Shown here: piece by piece, positions 9,329 through 16,839 of the stretch
Layout of the letters: the number at the start of each line of letters is the position of its first letter
Position numbering within the stretch: position 1 is the stretch's first letter
NCBI GenBank assembly: GCA_002381645.1
Contig: DFXE01000023.1
Span: 62,001-126,000, forward strand
Length of the DNA stretch: 64,000 nt
Source: Bacteroidales bacterium UBA4116
GTDB taxonomy: Bacteria > Bacteroidota > Bacteroidia > Bacteroidales > Tannerellaceae
Direction of reading: 5' to 3'
Made by a program: the position numbers and the translations under genes
The notes under the pieces: generated by a model
Database searches by the model: none
What the model was told of the DNA's origin: nothing
Seen by the model: the letters and a program-made list of their open reading frames with translations, nothing else

Positions 9329-10642
9329 ATGACAACACGAAGAGATTTCCTCCGGCAAGCAGGATTGCTGGGTGCCGGGCTGTCTTTCAGCCCTTTTATA
9401 ATTAAGGCCGGCGGTGGAGAAGTCGGCGCCAACGATAAAATACGCGTCGGATTAATAGGATGCAAAGGAATGGGTTATGAAGACCTGAAAGCGTATCTGC
9501 GCAATAAAGAGGTCGAATGTGTAGCTTTGGCCGATATCGACCAGAGTGTGCTGGACGAACGCGCGGCGGAAACGGAAAAGATCACCGGAAAGAAAGTAAA
9601 GCATCTTTACAAAGACTGGAGAAAATTGATAGACCATAAAGATATCGATGTTGTTATCGTAGGCACACCCGATCACTGGCACTGCCTGCAAATGGTAGCC
9701 GCTTGTGAAACAGGAAAGGATGTATATTGTGAAAAACCTTTGGGAAACAGCATCGAGGAATGTAACATTATGCTCAGGGCTGCCGAAAGGTACAACCGTG
9801 TAGTTCAGGTTGGACAATGGCAACGGAGTGATCCGCACTGGCAGGATGCCATGGCTTTCGTGCATAGCGGAAAATTAGGTAAAATACGTACCGTACGGGT
9901 ATTTTCATACCAGGGATGGTGTCCTTCTATTCCCGTACTTCCGGATGAACCGGTACCGGCAGGGGTGGATTATGATATGTGGCTGGGCCCGGCTACCAAA
10001 CGCCCGTTCAACCGTAACCGTTTCCACTTCACCTTCCGTTGGTTCTGGGATTATGCCGGTGGTCTGATGACCGATTGGGGTGTGCATTTGTTGGATTATG
10101 CCTTGTATGGAATGAATGTAACGGCACCCGAATCCATTATGGCATCGGGCGGTAAGTTCGGTTATCCCGACGACGCTTGTGAAACCCCCGACCTTTTACA
10201 AACCATTTATACCTTCAAGGACTTCACTGTTATGTGGGATCATGCGATTGGTATCGACGACGGCGCATACGGGCGGAACCACGGACTGGGTTTTGTGGGT
10301 GAGAACGGTACGCTGGTGATCGACCGCGGAGGCTGGGAGGTGATACCCGAACGCGTAAACAATGTGGCGCGTATGGAGGCCGTACCATTGAAAAAGTCAT
10401 ATGGTGAAGGTGGCCTTAACCTGCATGTGAAAAACCACCTGGAATGCATTAAAAGCCGTAATAAGAATTGCAACGCAAGTATCGAGATAGGTTCACATAT
10501 TGCTAAATTCTCCCAATTAGGAAACATAGCGTACCGCACCGGAAAGAAATTGTCATGGGACGGTAAAAGCTTTAACGACGCTGAGGCAGACAGGTACCTG
10601 ACCAAGGAATACCGTTCTCCATGGGAATTGCCTAAAATATAA
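9329..10642 (+). CDS. Second Tat-exported Gfo/Idh/MocA-family oxidoreductase
   Basis: 437 residues with a twin-arginine signal (TRRDFLR, residues 3-9). The Rossmann motif VGLIGCKGMG (about 40-49) is followed by TPDHWH (about 112) and VYCEKPLG with the canonical E-K-P. The middle domain carries GLMTDWGVHLLD, a segment conserved in exported glycoside-oxidising members. It lies 23 bases after the barrel gene. With the Q-K-P paralogue on the other strand it gives this locus two different exported dehydrogenases, as expected if one oxidises and the other reduces a sugar. Confidence 0.87.
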   Translation: MTTRRDFLRQAGLLGAGLSFSPFIIKAGGGEVGANDKIRVGLIGCKGMGYEDLKAYLRNKEVECVALADIDQSVLDERAAETEKITGKKVKHLYKDWRKLIDHKDIDVVIVGTPDHWHCLQMVAACETGKDVYCEKPLGNSIEECNIMLRAAERYNRVVQVGQWQRSDPHWQDAMAFVHSGKLGKIRTVRVFSYQGWCPSIPVLPDEPVPAGVDYDMWLGPATKRPFNRNRFHFTFRWFWDYAGGLMTDWGVHLLDYALYGMNVTAPESIMASGGKFGYPDDACETPDLLQTIYTFKDFTVMWDHAIGIDDGAYGRNHGLGFVGENGTLVIDRGGWEVIPERVNNVARMEAVPLKKSYGEGGLNLHVKNHLECIKSRNKNCNASIEIGSHIAKFSQLGNIAYRTGKKLSWDGKSFNDAEADRYLTKEYRSPWELPKI

Positions 10643-10675
10643 TCCTACTTTTCAGGATATATTTAATTTGAAAAT

Positions 10676-10751
10676 ACTCCTTTCACCTTTTACCATTTTT
10701 GTAATCGCTTGATTATTATGCAAATATGGTGAAAGCAAAGGTGAAAGGAGT
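10676..10751. repeat. Long inverted repeat, 15-bp arms (module 1 of element copy 1)
   Basis: ACTCCTTTCACCTTT at 10676-10690 pairs perfectly with AAAGGTGAAAGGAGT at 10737-10751. The 46-base loop allows a further ACCAT/ATGGT pairing. The related repeat at 36401-36472 has 11-bp arms (TTCACCTTTCA / TGAAAGGTGAA) and a 50-base loop. Confidence 0.85.
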
Positions 10752-10876
10752 GAAACGTCTTTAACCGAAAGTCATAACATATGCGGAAGCACTATCGTCT
10801 TTAAGTCTTTCCTCCCTGACTTTTAATAACATACCCCTGTCTTTTTATTCCGTCATACATGTCTGTTTTATCGGCC

Positions 10877-10952
10877 CACCTTGGTGGGGCGATCGTTCCA
10901 CCCGGGTGGTTCGATCGGTTCACCAAGGTGGAACGACCGCCTCACCCGGGTG
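10877..10952. repeat. Four CACC-NN-GGTG palindromes at exact 22-bp period (module 2, copy 1)
   Basis: Units start at 10877, 10899, 10921 and 10943 and have cores TT, CG, AA and CG. The 12-base spacers are also partly palindromic around CGATCG. The whole region 10870-10959, bounded by ATCGGC and GCCGAT, is close to its own reverse complement. A 22-bp period is about two helical turns, so units would lie on one face of the DNA, as for a row of dimeric protein sites. Confidence 0.85.
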
Positions 10953-11073
10953 AGCCGATGAAAAAGACCTTGCCAAACCAACAAGGATTCGTATATTTAA
11001 TACTAATATCCCTTAAGTATTAGACTAAATATTCGATCATGTGTGTTGTAAAGGAGTTTTGATAGAATATAAG

Positions 11074-11111
11074 AAGGCGTTTTTTGGCTCTTTAACGACA
11101 AAAAACGCCTT
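11074..11111. terminator. Strong hairpin, probable bidirectional terminator
   Basis: Perfect 13-bp stem AAGGCGTTTTTTG / CAAAAAACGCCTT with a 12-base loop. Outer pairing TGATAGAA / TTCTATCA (11060-11119) extends it. It lies between convergent genes but is 430 bases from one and 190 from the other, so it may belong to the palindromic element instead. Confidence 0.6.
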
Positions 11112-11125
11112 TTCTATCATGAATT

Positions 11126-11159
11126 GGGTGACAGATGGGTGATAGATCATCTGTCACCC
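11126..11159. repeat. 12-bp hairpin GGGTGACAGATG / CATCTGTCACCC (module 3, copy 1)
   Basis: Perfect arms at 11126-11137 and 11148-11159 with a 10-base loop. The left arm is partly repeated downstream as GTGACAGATAGGGG near 11195. Copy 2 has an equivalent stem at 36014-36038. Confidence 0.75.
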
Positions 11160-11304
11160 GTAATTATCACCTATACAGTATGTTATCTTAAAAAGTGACA
11201 GATAGGGGATGTTTGCCGTAAGTATAAATAATCAGGTAATCTGACTGTTTTAGCACATTTATCCCGTTCCTGTTTTATCCGTTACGCATTTGTATTCGTA
11301 AGCG

Positions 11305-12825
11305 TTATTGATGTTCCGGCCTTAAGAGGTCGTTAACCGTTTTAACGGGATTGAATGTTTCGATCGGAACCTCCACAAATATGGTGTTCCAGTTACTCAT
11401 TGCCCCGTTCCACAGACCGGGTAATTCCAATGCTTTTAATTCTCTTCCATCCTTGCTTTTGCAGGAAATAAAACCGGTGTTTTTATCTACAAAGTCAGGT
11501 AAATTGTATTTTTCACCGGTGTGGTCTTTAAGTGCGCAAACCAAATCGACGGGATTAAAGTGGGTACTCTTTTCAAACATTTCTTTCATGACAGGGTCCG
11601 ATAGGTCGATTTGTGAACTTTCAAGTATCTGCGGTGATATTGTTTTATCCGGATTTACGGCCAGGAAAGGTCCCCCGCCGGGTTCTCCTACATTCTTTAC
11701 CATGCCGCATACACGTAGAGGGCGATGAAGCTTGTTTTTGATATATAGGATAAGTTCAGCATCTTCGAGGAATTTTATTTCGTTATTGCGTACACAGAGG
11801 ACATCCTGAAGGAAATGGATCATTTCTTCCACCTGCTTATGCGAATATTTTCCGGTCTCGATCAGCTCCAGGTAATTAAATATCTTTTTCTGTGTGAGCA
11901 CCAATACGCCGGCAATGATCTTTTTATAGATCACAGTCTGGCATTTGAATCCGTCGGGCACCACATTGTCGATGTTCTTAATAAAGACGATATCGGCATT
12001 GATGTCGTTTAGGTTTTCGATCAGCGCTCCATGCCCTCCGGGCCTGAAGACCAGTTGTCCGTTATCGTCGCGGAAAGGGTGGTTCTCCATATCCGCGGCA
12101 ATCGTATCGGTAGAAGGTTTCTGGCAACTAAAGCTTACATGGTATTCCACTGAAAACTTGTCTTCATATTTTTCTTTTTTCTTTGCGACAAGTTTTTCAA
12201 ACAGGGCCAGATGTTCCGGCGAGACGGTAAAATGCAGGTTTACATCTCCCTGGTTGTTTTTGGCATACATGGCTCCTTCCGCCAGATGCTCTTCTAATGC
12301 GGTACGGACACTTTTGGGATACCGGTGAAACAATAGTACGCCTTTGGGCAATTGCCCGTAGTTTAAACCCGGGTTATTCAGCAGGGCAGAGACTATTTTC
12401 TTAAATTCTTTTGCGGCAATTAATTCGGGTATATCCTTTTCGTAATTGACGCGGCAAAAGGTGTTTAATTCGTCGAAGAAGGCAAATTTGTCGATATGCT
12501 CGAAGAATGTTTTTTCAAATTCGGTGGAAGGGTAGGAGTAACCGGCATTCAGGAAACCGTACAGGTCTTTGAACATCCGGCTGGCAGCACCTGATGCGGG
12601 AACAAATTTAACAATCTTGTTATTTTTATTCAGGTAGTTTTCCCAAGTGTTGATGTAATTGAGCTGGTCGTCTTTTGACACAACCATGATACCTTTTTCA
12701 ATAGATGCCGAGGCATTTATATTGAGAAAAGGAAAACCTTCTTCAAAACGGGCCAGTTGCTCATGGATCTGCTCTTCGCTGATACCCTTACTGTTTAATA
12801 GCTCTAAGTCGTTATTAGTTAGCAT
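11305..12825 (-). CDS. DUF4301 family protein
   Basis: 506 residues. The N-terminal third holds FVPASGAASRMFKDL (about 78-92), a conserved signature of DUF4301. Later segments such as FRPGGHGALIENLNDINADIVFIKNIDN (about 260-290) recall sugar nucleotidyltransferase folds. Cytoplasmic, no signal peptide. The family is common in Bacteroidota and its reaction is, to my knowledge, undefined. It is divergent from the RelA/SpoT gene with its own promoter. Confidence 0.85.
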   Translation of the reverse strand: MLTNNDLELLNSKGISEEQIHEQLARFEEGFPFLNINASASIEKGIMVVSKDDQLNYINTWENYLNKNNKIVKFVPASGAASRMFKDLYGFLNAGYSYPSTEFEKTFFEHIDKFAFFDELNTFCRVNYEKDIPELIAAKEFKKIVSALLNNPGLNYGQLPKGVLLFHRYPKSVRTALEEHLAEGAMYAKNNQGDVNLHFTVSPEHLALFEKLVAKKKEKYEDKFSVEYHVSFSCQKPSTDTIAADMENHPFRDDNGQLVFRPGGHGALIENLNDINADIVFIKNIDNVVPDGFKCQTVIYKKIIAGVLVLTQKKIFNYLELIETGKYSHKQVEEMIHFLQDVLCVRNNEIKFLEDAELILYIKNKLHRPLRVCGMVKNVGEPGGGPFLAVNPDKTISPQILESSQIDLSDPVMKEMFEKSTHFNPVDLVCALKDHTGEKYNLPDFVDKNTGFISCKSKDGRELKALELPGLWNGAMSNWNTIFVEVPIETFNPVKTVNDLLRPEHQ

Positions 12826-12888
12826 GACACTGTATTTTAGATTCGTTTATAATCATCTCATATGTATAACTGTAAATACTATCTCTCA

Positions 12889-12896
12889 CAAATGTA
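12889..12896 (-). promoter_or_regulatory. Bacteroidota -7 promoter element for the DUF4301 gene
   Basis: Minus-strand TACATTTG, matching TAnnTTTG, 63 bases before the start at 12825. Confidence 0.45.
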
Positions 12897-12994
12897 TTAA
12901 ATTAGTATCAGAATAATTGAATCGGTTAGAAGAAAAAAAGCTAATTTTACAACATGTTTAGGGGATGTTGATTTACTATATTTAATTCAGTGCT

Positions 12995-15220
12995 ATGACT
13001 GCCGATCCATTCTTTACCGTAGAAGAGAAACGGTTACTACATTCGAAATACAAGGAATTATTAAGTTGCCTTTATCAGTTTCTGGAGAAGGAAGATGTAC
13101 ATAAGATGCGTAATCTTATGCAGCGTGTGGTGTCGTTGGATTGTTACGGCAGGGATAAAAACGGTATAAACGGCCTGCTTCGCAATATTGAAACGGCACT
13201 TATAGCAGCTTCGGAAATCGGATTGAAAAGAACGCCCGTCCTGGCATTACTGCTTTACCGCCCGGTACTTAAGAAAGTGATTACGCTGGAAGAAGTAAGG
13301 AAAACGTTCGACGAAGATGTAGAGCTTATTATTGCGCGCCTGCTCAGGACATCCGACCTGTACGCCCGTAATACGGCTGTGAATTCGGAAAATTTCCATC
13401 ACCTGCTTTTCTCTTTTGCTGAAGATGTACGTGTAATCCTCCTGATGATTGCCGACCGCCTTTATATGATGCGTAACGGAAAGCAACTGAAGGATGAATC
13501 GGACCGGAAGCGACTGGCTACGGAGGCGTCTTACCTGTATGCGCCATTGGCCCACCGGTTAGGGCTCTATAAAATTAAAGGTGAACTGGAAGACCTTTCC
13601 CTGAAATACCTGGAACCGGAACGGTTTGCTTTTATTAAGCAGAAATTAAATGAAACCAAGCGTTCGCGTGATGCCTATATTGCCGGTTTTATTGCTCCCG
13701 TAAAAGAGAAATTGGAAAAAGAAGGGTTTAAATTCGATATAAAAGGACGGACCAAATCGATCTACTCCATCAATAATAAACTGAATAAGCAGAAGATCGA
13801 TTTCGAAGATATATACGATCTGTTTGCTATCCGCATTGTATTGGATATGCCCGACGCACCGCATGAGAAAGAACGTTCGGATTGCTGGCAGGTGTATTCT
13901 ATCGTAACGGATATGTACCAGCCTAATCCCAAGCGAATGAAGGATTGGATCTCAATACCGAAAAGCAATGGTTATGAAAGCCTGCATGCTACTGTGATGG
14001 GTCCTGAAAACCGTTGGGTAGAGGTGCAGATCCGGACCCAGCGCATGGATGAAATTGCTGAAAAAGGTTTAGCCGCCCATTGGAAATACAAGGGGGTAAA
14101 AGCGGAATCGGGACTGGACGAGTTCCTGACGAATGTAAGGATGGCGCTGGAGTCGAGTGATTCTGATCCGAGGGACATCATGAATAATTTCAGGATGGAC
14201 CTGTACAAGGATGAGATCTATGTATTTACTCCGAAGGGAAAATTTATTAAACTCCCTGTCGGAGCTACGGTACTGGATTTTGCTTTTGCCATTCATTCGG
14301 ATATCGGCAGTAAGTGTGTGTCGGCTAAAGTAAATGATAAAAACGTTCCGATACGGTATATCCTGAATAACGGCGATACCGTTTCGGTACTGACATCGCC
14401 CACCCAATCCCCTAAACGCGACTGGCTTACCTTTGTAACCACTTCCAAAGCGCGTGTAAAGATCAAGCAGGCGTTGCGTGAAGAAGCAGCAAAAAATGCC
14501 GACTTTGCCAAAGAAACTCTGCAGCGGCGTTTTAAAAACCGTAAAATAGAGGTCGACGAACCTGTATTGATGCGGTATATCAAGAAAAAGGGTTACAAAA
14601 CGGTCACTGATTTTTATCTGGATATATCCGACGAACGGTTAGACTTGAATCATGTAATTGAAGAATACCTGGAAGCGGAACGGCATGAGAAGGAGAATAT
14701 AGACCACTCAGGCGTTCGCAGTGCGGAAGAATATATTGCGACGACGGAAGCTGAGGAAATAGCCTCTCAAAAAGATGTCCTGATCATTGATAAGAACATG
14801 ACAGGGATTGAGTATAAGCTGGCTAAGTGTTGTAATCCTATCTTTGGCGATGATATATTCGGTTTCGTTTCACGTGAAGGCGCTGTAAAGATACACAGGA
14901 AAGGTTGTCCCAATGAACCGGAAATGAAAAGACGGTTCGCTTACCGGCTGATCGATGCTAAATGGAGCGGTAAAGGTTCGGAATCTATCACTTACCTCCG
15001 GGTGGTGGGCAGGGACGATATTACGATCGTGAATAATATTACTTCGCTTATCGGCAAAGAGAAAGAGGTTACGTTGCGTTCCCTCAATATCGATTCGGTA
15101 GACGGTTACTTCCAGGGACATTTTACCGTATTGGTTAAAGATGTGAACGCATTGGCCTCCCTGATTGGTAAAATAAAGAGAACGAAAGGTGTAAGGAGTG
15201 TTGAACGGATAAATGTTTAA
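12995..15220 (+). CDS. RelA/SpoT-family (p)ppGpp synthetase with degenerate hydrolase domain
   Basis: 741 residues with the full RSH layout: N-terminal pseudo-HD region (about 20-200), synthetase domain (about 245-365; GRTKSIYSI, IYDLFAIRI, NGYESLHATVMGP, VEVQIRT), TGS (about 405-465; IYVFTPKGKFIKLPVGAT), then a helical/zinc-finger region and a C-terminal ACT domain. The HD-domain metal motif is missing: the place where L-L-H-D is expected reads LALLLYRP (about residue 85). The synthetase loop reads RMKD (314-317), the R-x-K-D form usual in bifunctional enzymes rather than the E-x-D-D of E. coli RelA. Best read as synthesis-only. Its 3' end overlaps the convergent cca gene by 4 bases. Confidence 0.9.
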   Translation: MTADPFFTVEEKRLLHSKYKELLSCLYQFLEKEDVHKMRNLMQRVVSLDCYGRDKNGINGLLRNIETALIAASEIGLKRTPVLALLLYRPVLKKVITLEEVRKTFDEDVELIIARLLRTSDLYARNTAVNSENFHHLLFSFAEDVRVILLMIADRLYMMRNGKQLKDESDRKRLATEASYLYAPLAHRLGLYKIKGELEDLSLKYLEPERFAFIKQKLNETKRSRDAYIAGFIAPVKEKLEKEGFKFDIKGRTKSIYSINNKLNKQKIDFEDIYDLFAIRIVLDMPDAPHEKERSDCWQVYSIVTDMYQPNPKRMKDWISIPKSNGYESLHATVMGPENRWVEVQIRTQRMDEIAEKGLAAHWKYKGVKAESGLDEFLTNVRMALESSDSDPRDIMNNFRMDLYKDEIYVFTPKGKFIKLPVGATVLDFAFAIHSDIGSKCVSAKVNDKNVPIRYILNNGDTVSVLTSPTQSPKRDWLTFVTTSKARVKIKQALREEAAKNADFAKETLQRRFKNRKIEVDEPVLMRYIKKKGYKTVTDFYLDISDERLDLNHVIEEYLEAERHEKENIDHSGVRSAEEYIATTEAEEIASQKDVLIIDKNMTGIEYKLAKCCNPIFGDDIFGFVSREGAVKIHRKGCPNEPEMKRRFAYRLIDAKWSGKGSESITYLRVVGRDDITIVNNITSLIGKEKEVTLRSLNIDSVDGYFQGHFTVLVKDVNALASLIGKIKRTKGVRSVERINV

Positions 15221-16650
15221 GACGGTTTTAACCCCATTTCTTCTGCTTTCTTCATCATAAAGGTACGTGCTGCTTCATACTCGTTGGGTATCACCCCGTC
15301 TAAGATCGCGTTCTTGATCGCTTCTTTCAGTACGCCCACCGGTTGGGAGGGCGGTAAACCGAACGTCTCCATGATCTCTTCTCCGGTGACAGGCGGCTGG
15401 AAATTCCTTACCCGGTCTTTTTCTTCTATTTCCGACAGTTTTTCCCTGACTAACCGGAAATTATTGAGATAACGCCGTACCTTCTCCGGGTTCTTACTGG
15501 TAATATCGGCTTCACACAACAGCATCAGGTCGTCAATGTCATCCCCCGCGTCAAATAACAGCCTGCGGATAGCGGAATCGGTTACTTCATCGTCGGCCAG
15601 GTTAATAGGGCGCATATGAAGGTTCACCATTTTCTGGATGTATTTCATTTTTTCGTTCATAGGTAGTTTCATCCGGCGGAAAATGTCGGGTATCATTTTT
15701 TCTCCTATGAAATTGTGGTTATGGAATGTCCATCCCAAACGTTTATCCCATCGTTTGGTAACGGGTTTTCCTATATCATGCAGCAAGGCGCTCCAGCGAA
15801 GCCACAAATTATCCGTATGCCTGCTCAGGCGGTCGAGTACCATCAATGTATGCCTGAAATTATCTTTGTGCCCGATCCCTTCTTTCGTTTCCGCACCTTT
15901 CAATGCGTTTAATTCAGGGAAAATAAGCGGTAGCAACCCTGATGAATCCAGCAATTCAAAACCGATGGAAGGTTTAGGTGAAAGGATAATTTTATTAAGT
16001 TCGTCGACAATGCGTTCTTTCGATATAATCCCGATGCGCTCTTTGTTCCGCTCGATAGCTTCAAAGGTATCGGGATCGATAAAGAAACCCAATTGGGTAG
16101 CGAACCGGATAGCGCGCATCATCCGGAGAGGGTCGTCGCTGAACGTTATATCCGGATTAAGCGGAGTGCGGATGGTTAGGTTTTGTATATCATTTATTCC
16201 GTCGAACGGGTCGACCAGTTCTCCGAATTTCTTTTCATTCAGTTGTAATGCTAAGGCATTGATGGTAAAATCGCGCCGGTTCTGATCGTCTTCAAGCGTG
16301 CCGTCTTCCACAATGGGTTTCCTGCTGTCGCGGCTATATGATTCTTTACGGGCTCCGACAAATTCGAGTTCCCAACCACCGCTTTTAACCTGTGCTGTTC
16401 CGAAGTTTTTAAAAACAGAAAGTGTGGAATTCTTTCCCATTTTACGCGCAACTGCTTTAGCCAACTCTATGCCGCTACCTACGGCAACGATATCGATGTC
16501 TTTGGACGGACGGTTAAGGAATATATCCCTTACGTATCCGCCGATTACATAAGCATCTACTCCTAATTCGTCTGCTGCTTTCGAAATAACCTGAAAAGGT
16601 TTAGCGGAAAGTTGTTCTATAATATCGTCTTTATTCAGATCAAAATACAT
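15217..16650 (-). CDS. cca: CCA tRNA nucleotidyltransferase with HD domain
   Basis: 477 residues. The nucleotidyltransferase signature is at the N-terminus (AYVIGGYVRDIFL about 31-43, then KDIDIVAVG) with an RRDFTINALAL motif near residue 130. The head is followed by the RNA-binding neck (PLRMMRAIRFATQLG) and an HD domain (SALLHDIGKPVTK, about 285). It adds or repairs the 3' CCA end of tRNAs. Long for the family because of the HD part, which is usual in Bacteroidota. Transcribed alone toward the rsh gene. Confidence 0.93.
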   Translation of the reverse strand: MYFDLNKDDIIEQLSAKPFQVISKAADELGVDAYVIGGYVRDIFLNRPSKDIDIVAVGSGIELAKAVARKMGKNSTLSVFKNFGTAQVKSGGWELEFVGARKESYSRDSRKPIVEDGTLEDDQNRRDFTINALALQLNEKKFGELVDPFDGINDIQNLTIRTPLNPDITFSDDPLRMMRAIRFATQLGFFIDPDTFEAIERNKERIGIISKERIVDELNKIILSPKPSIGFELLDSSGLLPLIFPELNALKGAETKEGIGHKDNFRHTLMVLDRLSRHTDNLWLRWSALLHDIGKPVTKRWDKRLGWTFHNHNFIGEKMIPDIFRRMKLPMNEKMKYIQKMVNLHMRPINLADDEVTDSAIRRLLFDAGDDIDDLMLLCEADITSKNPEKVRRYLNNFRLVREKLSEIEEKDRVRNFQPPVTGEEIMETFGLPPSQPVGVLKEAIKNAILDGVIPNEYEAARTFMMKKAEEMGLKPS

Positions 16651-16677
16651 GCATAAAGGGTTTCACTGATTATTTAG

Positions 16678-16685
16678 CAAAGATA
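16678..16685 (-). promoter_or_regulatory. Bacteroidota -7 promoter element for cca
   Basis: Minus-strand TATCTTTG, matching TAnnTTTG, 27 bases before the cca start. Confidence 0.55.
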
Positions 16686-16777
16686 CGTAATAAATCCAAG
16701 GTTTGGCTAATTTATAATTCCGTAGCATTCGTATCCGGTTGTAATGGCGTTGATTATGCAGTAATAAGAAATAAAAA

Positions 16778-16810
16778 AATCACTCCCCGCTTTTTGCGCC
16801 GGGAGTGATT
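16778..16810 (-). terminator. Terminator after the SSS transporter gene
   Basis: Stem AATCACTCCC / GGGAGTGATT with a 13-base loop. On the minus strand a run of seven T follows. Confidence 0.85.
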
Positions 16811-16839
16811 CAGATTATATTCGTCAAGTTCTATTTTTC

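Larger units (their letters stand above)
10643..11304. other. Gene-free spacer with a modular palindromic element (copy 1)
   Basis: 660 bases between the convergent ends of the oxidoreductase and DUF4301 genes, with no credible gene on either strand. In order it holds a long inverted repeat (10676-10751), four palindromes at 22-bp period (10877-10952), a small AT-rich hairpin around 11000-11025, a 13-bp stem (11074-11111), a 12-bp stem (11126-11159) and a partial repeat of its left arm near 11195. Copy 2 at 35955-36472 has the same order inverted. Confidence 0.7.

Noticed and set aside
10905..10925. tRNA T-loop because of GGTTCGATC-like sequence
   Set aside because: It belongs to the palindromic array; no acceptor or anticodon stem can be placed around it.
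10877..10952. CRISPR-like array because of regular spacing
   Set aside because: Only four units, palindromic and 10 bp long, with related spacers. No cas genes nearby.
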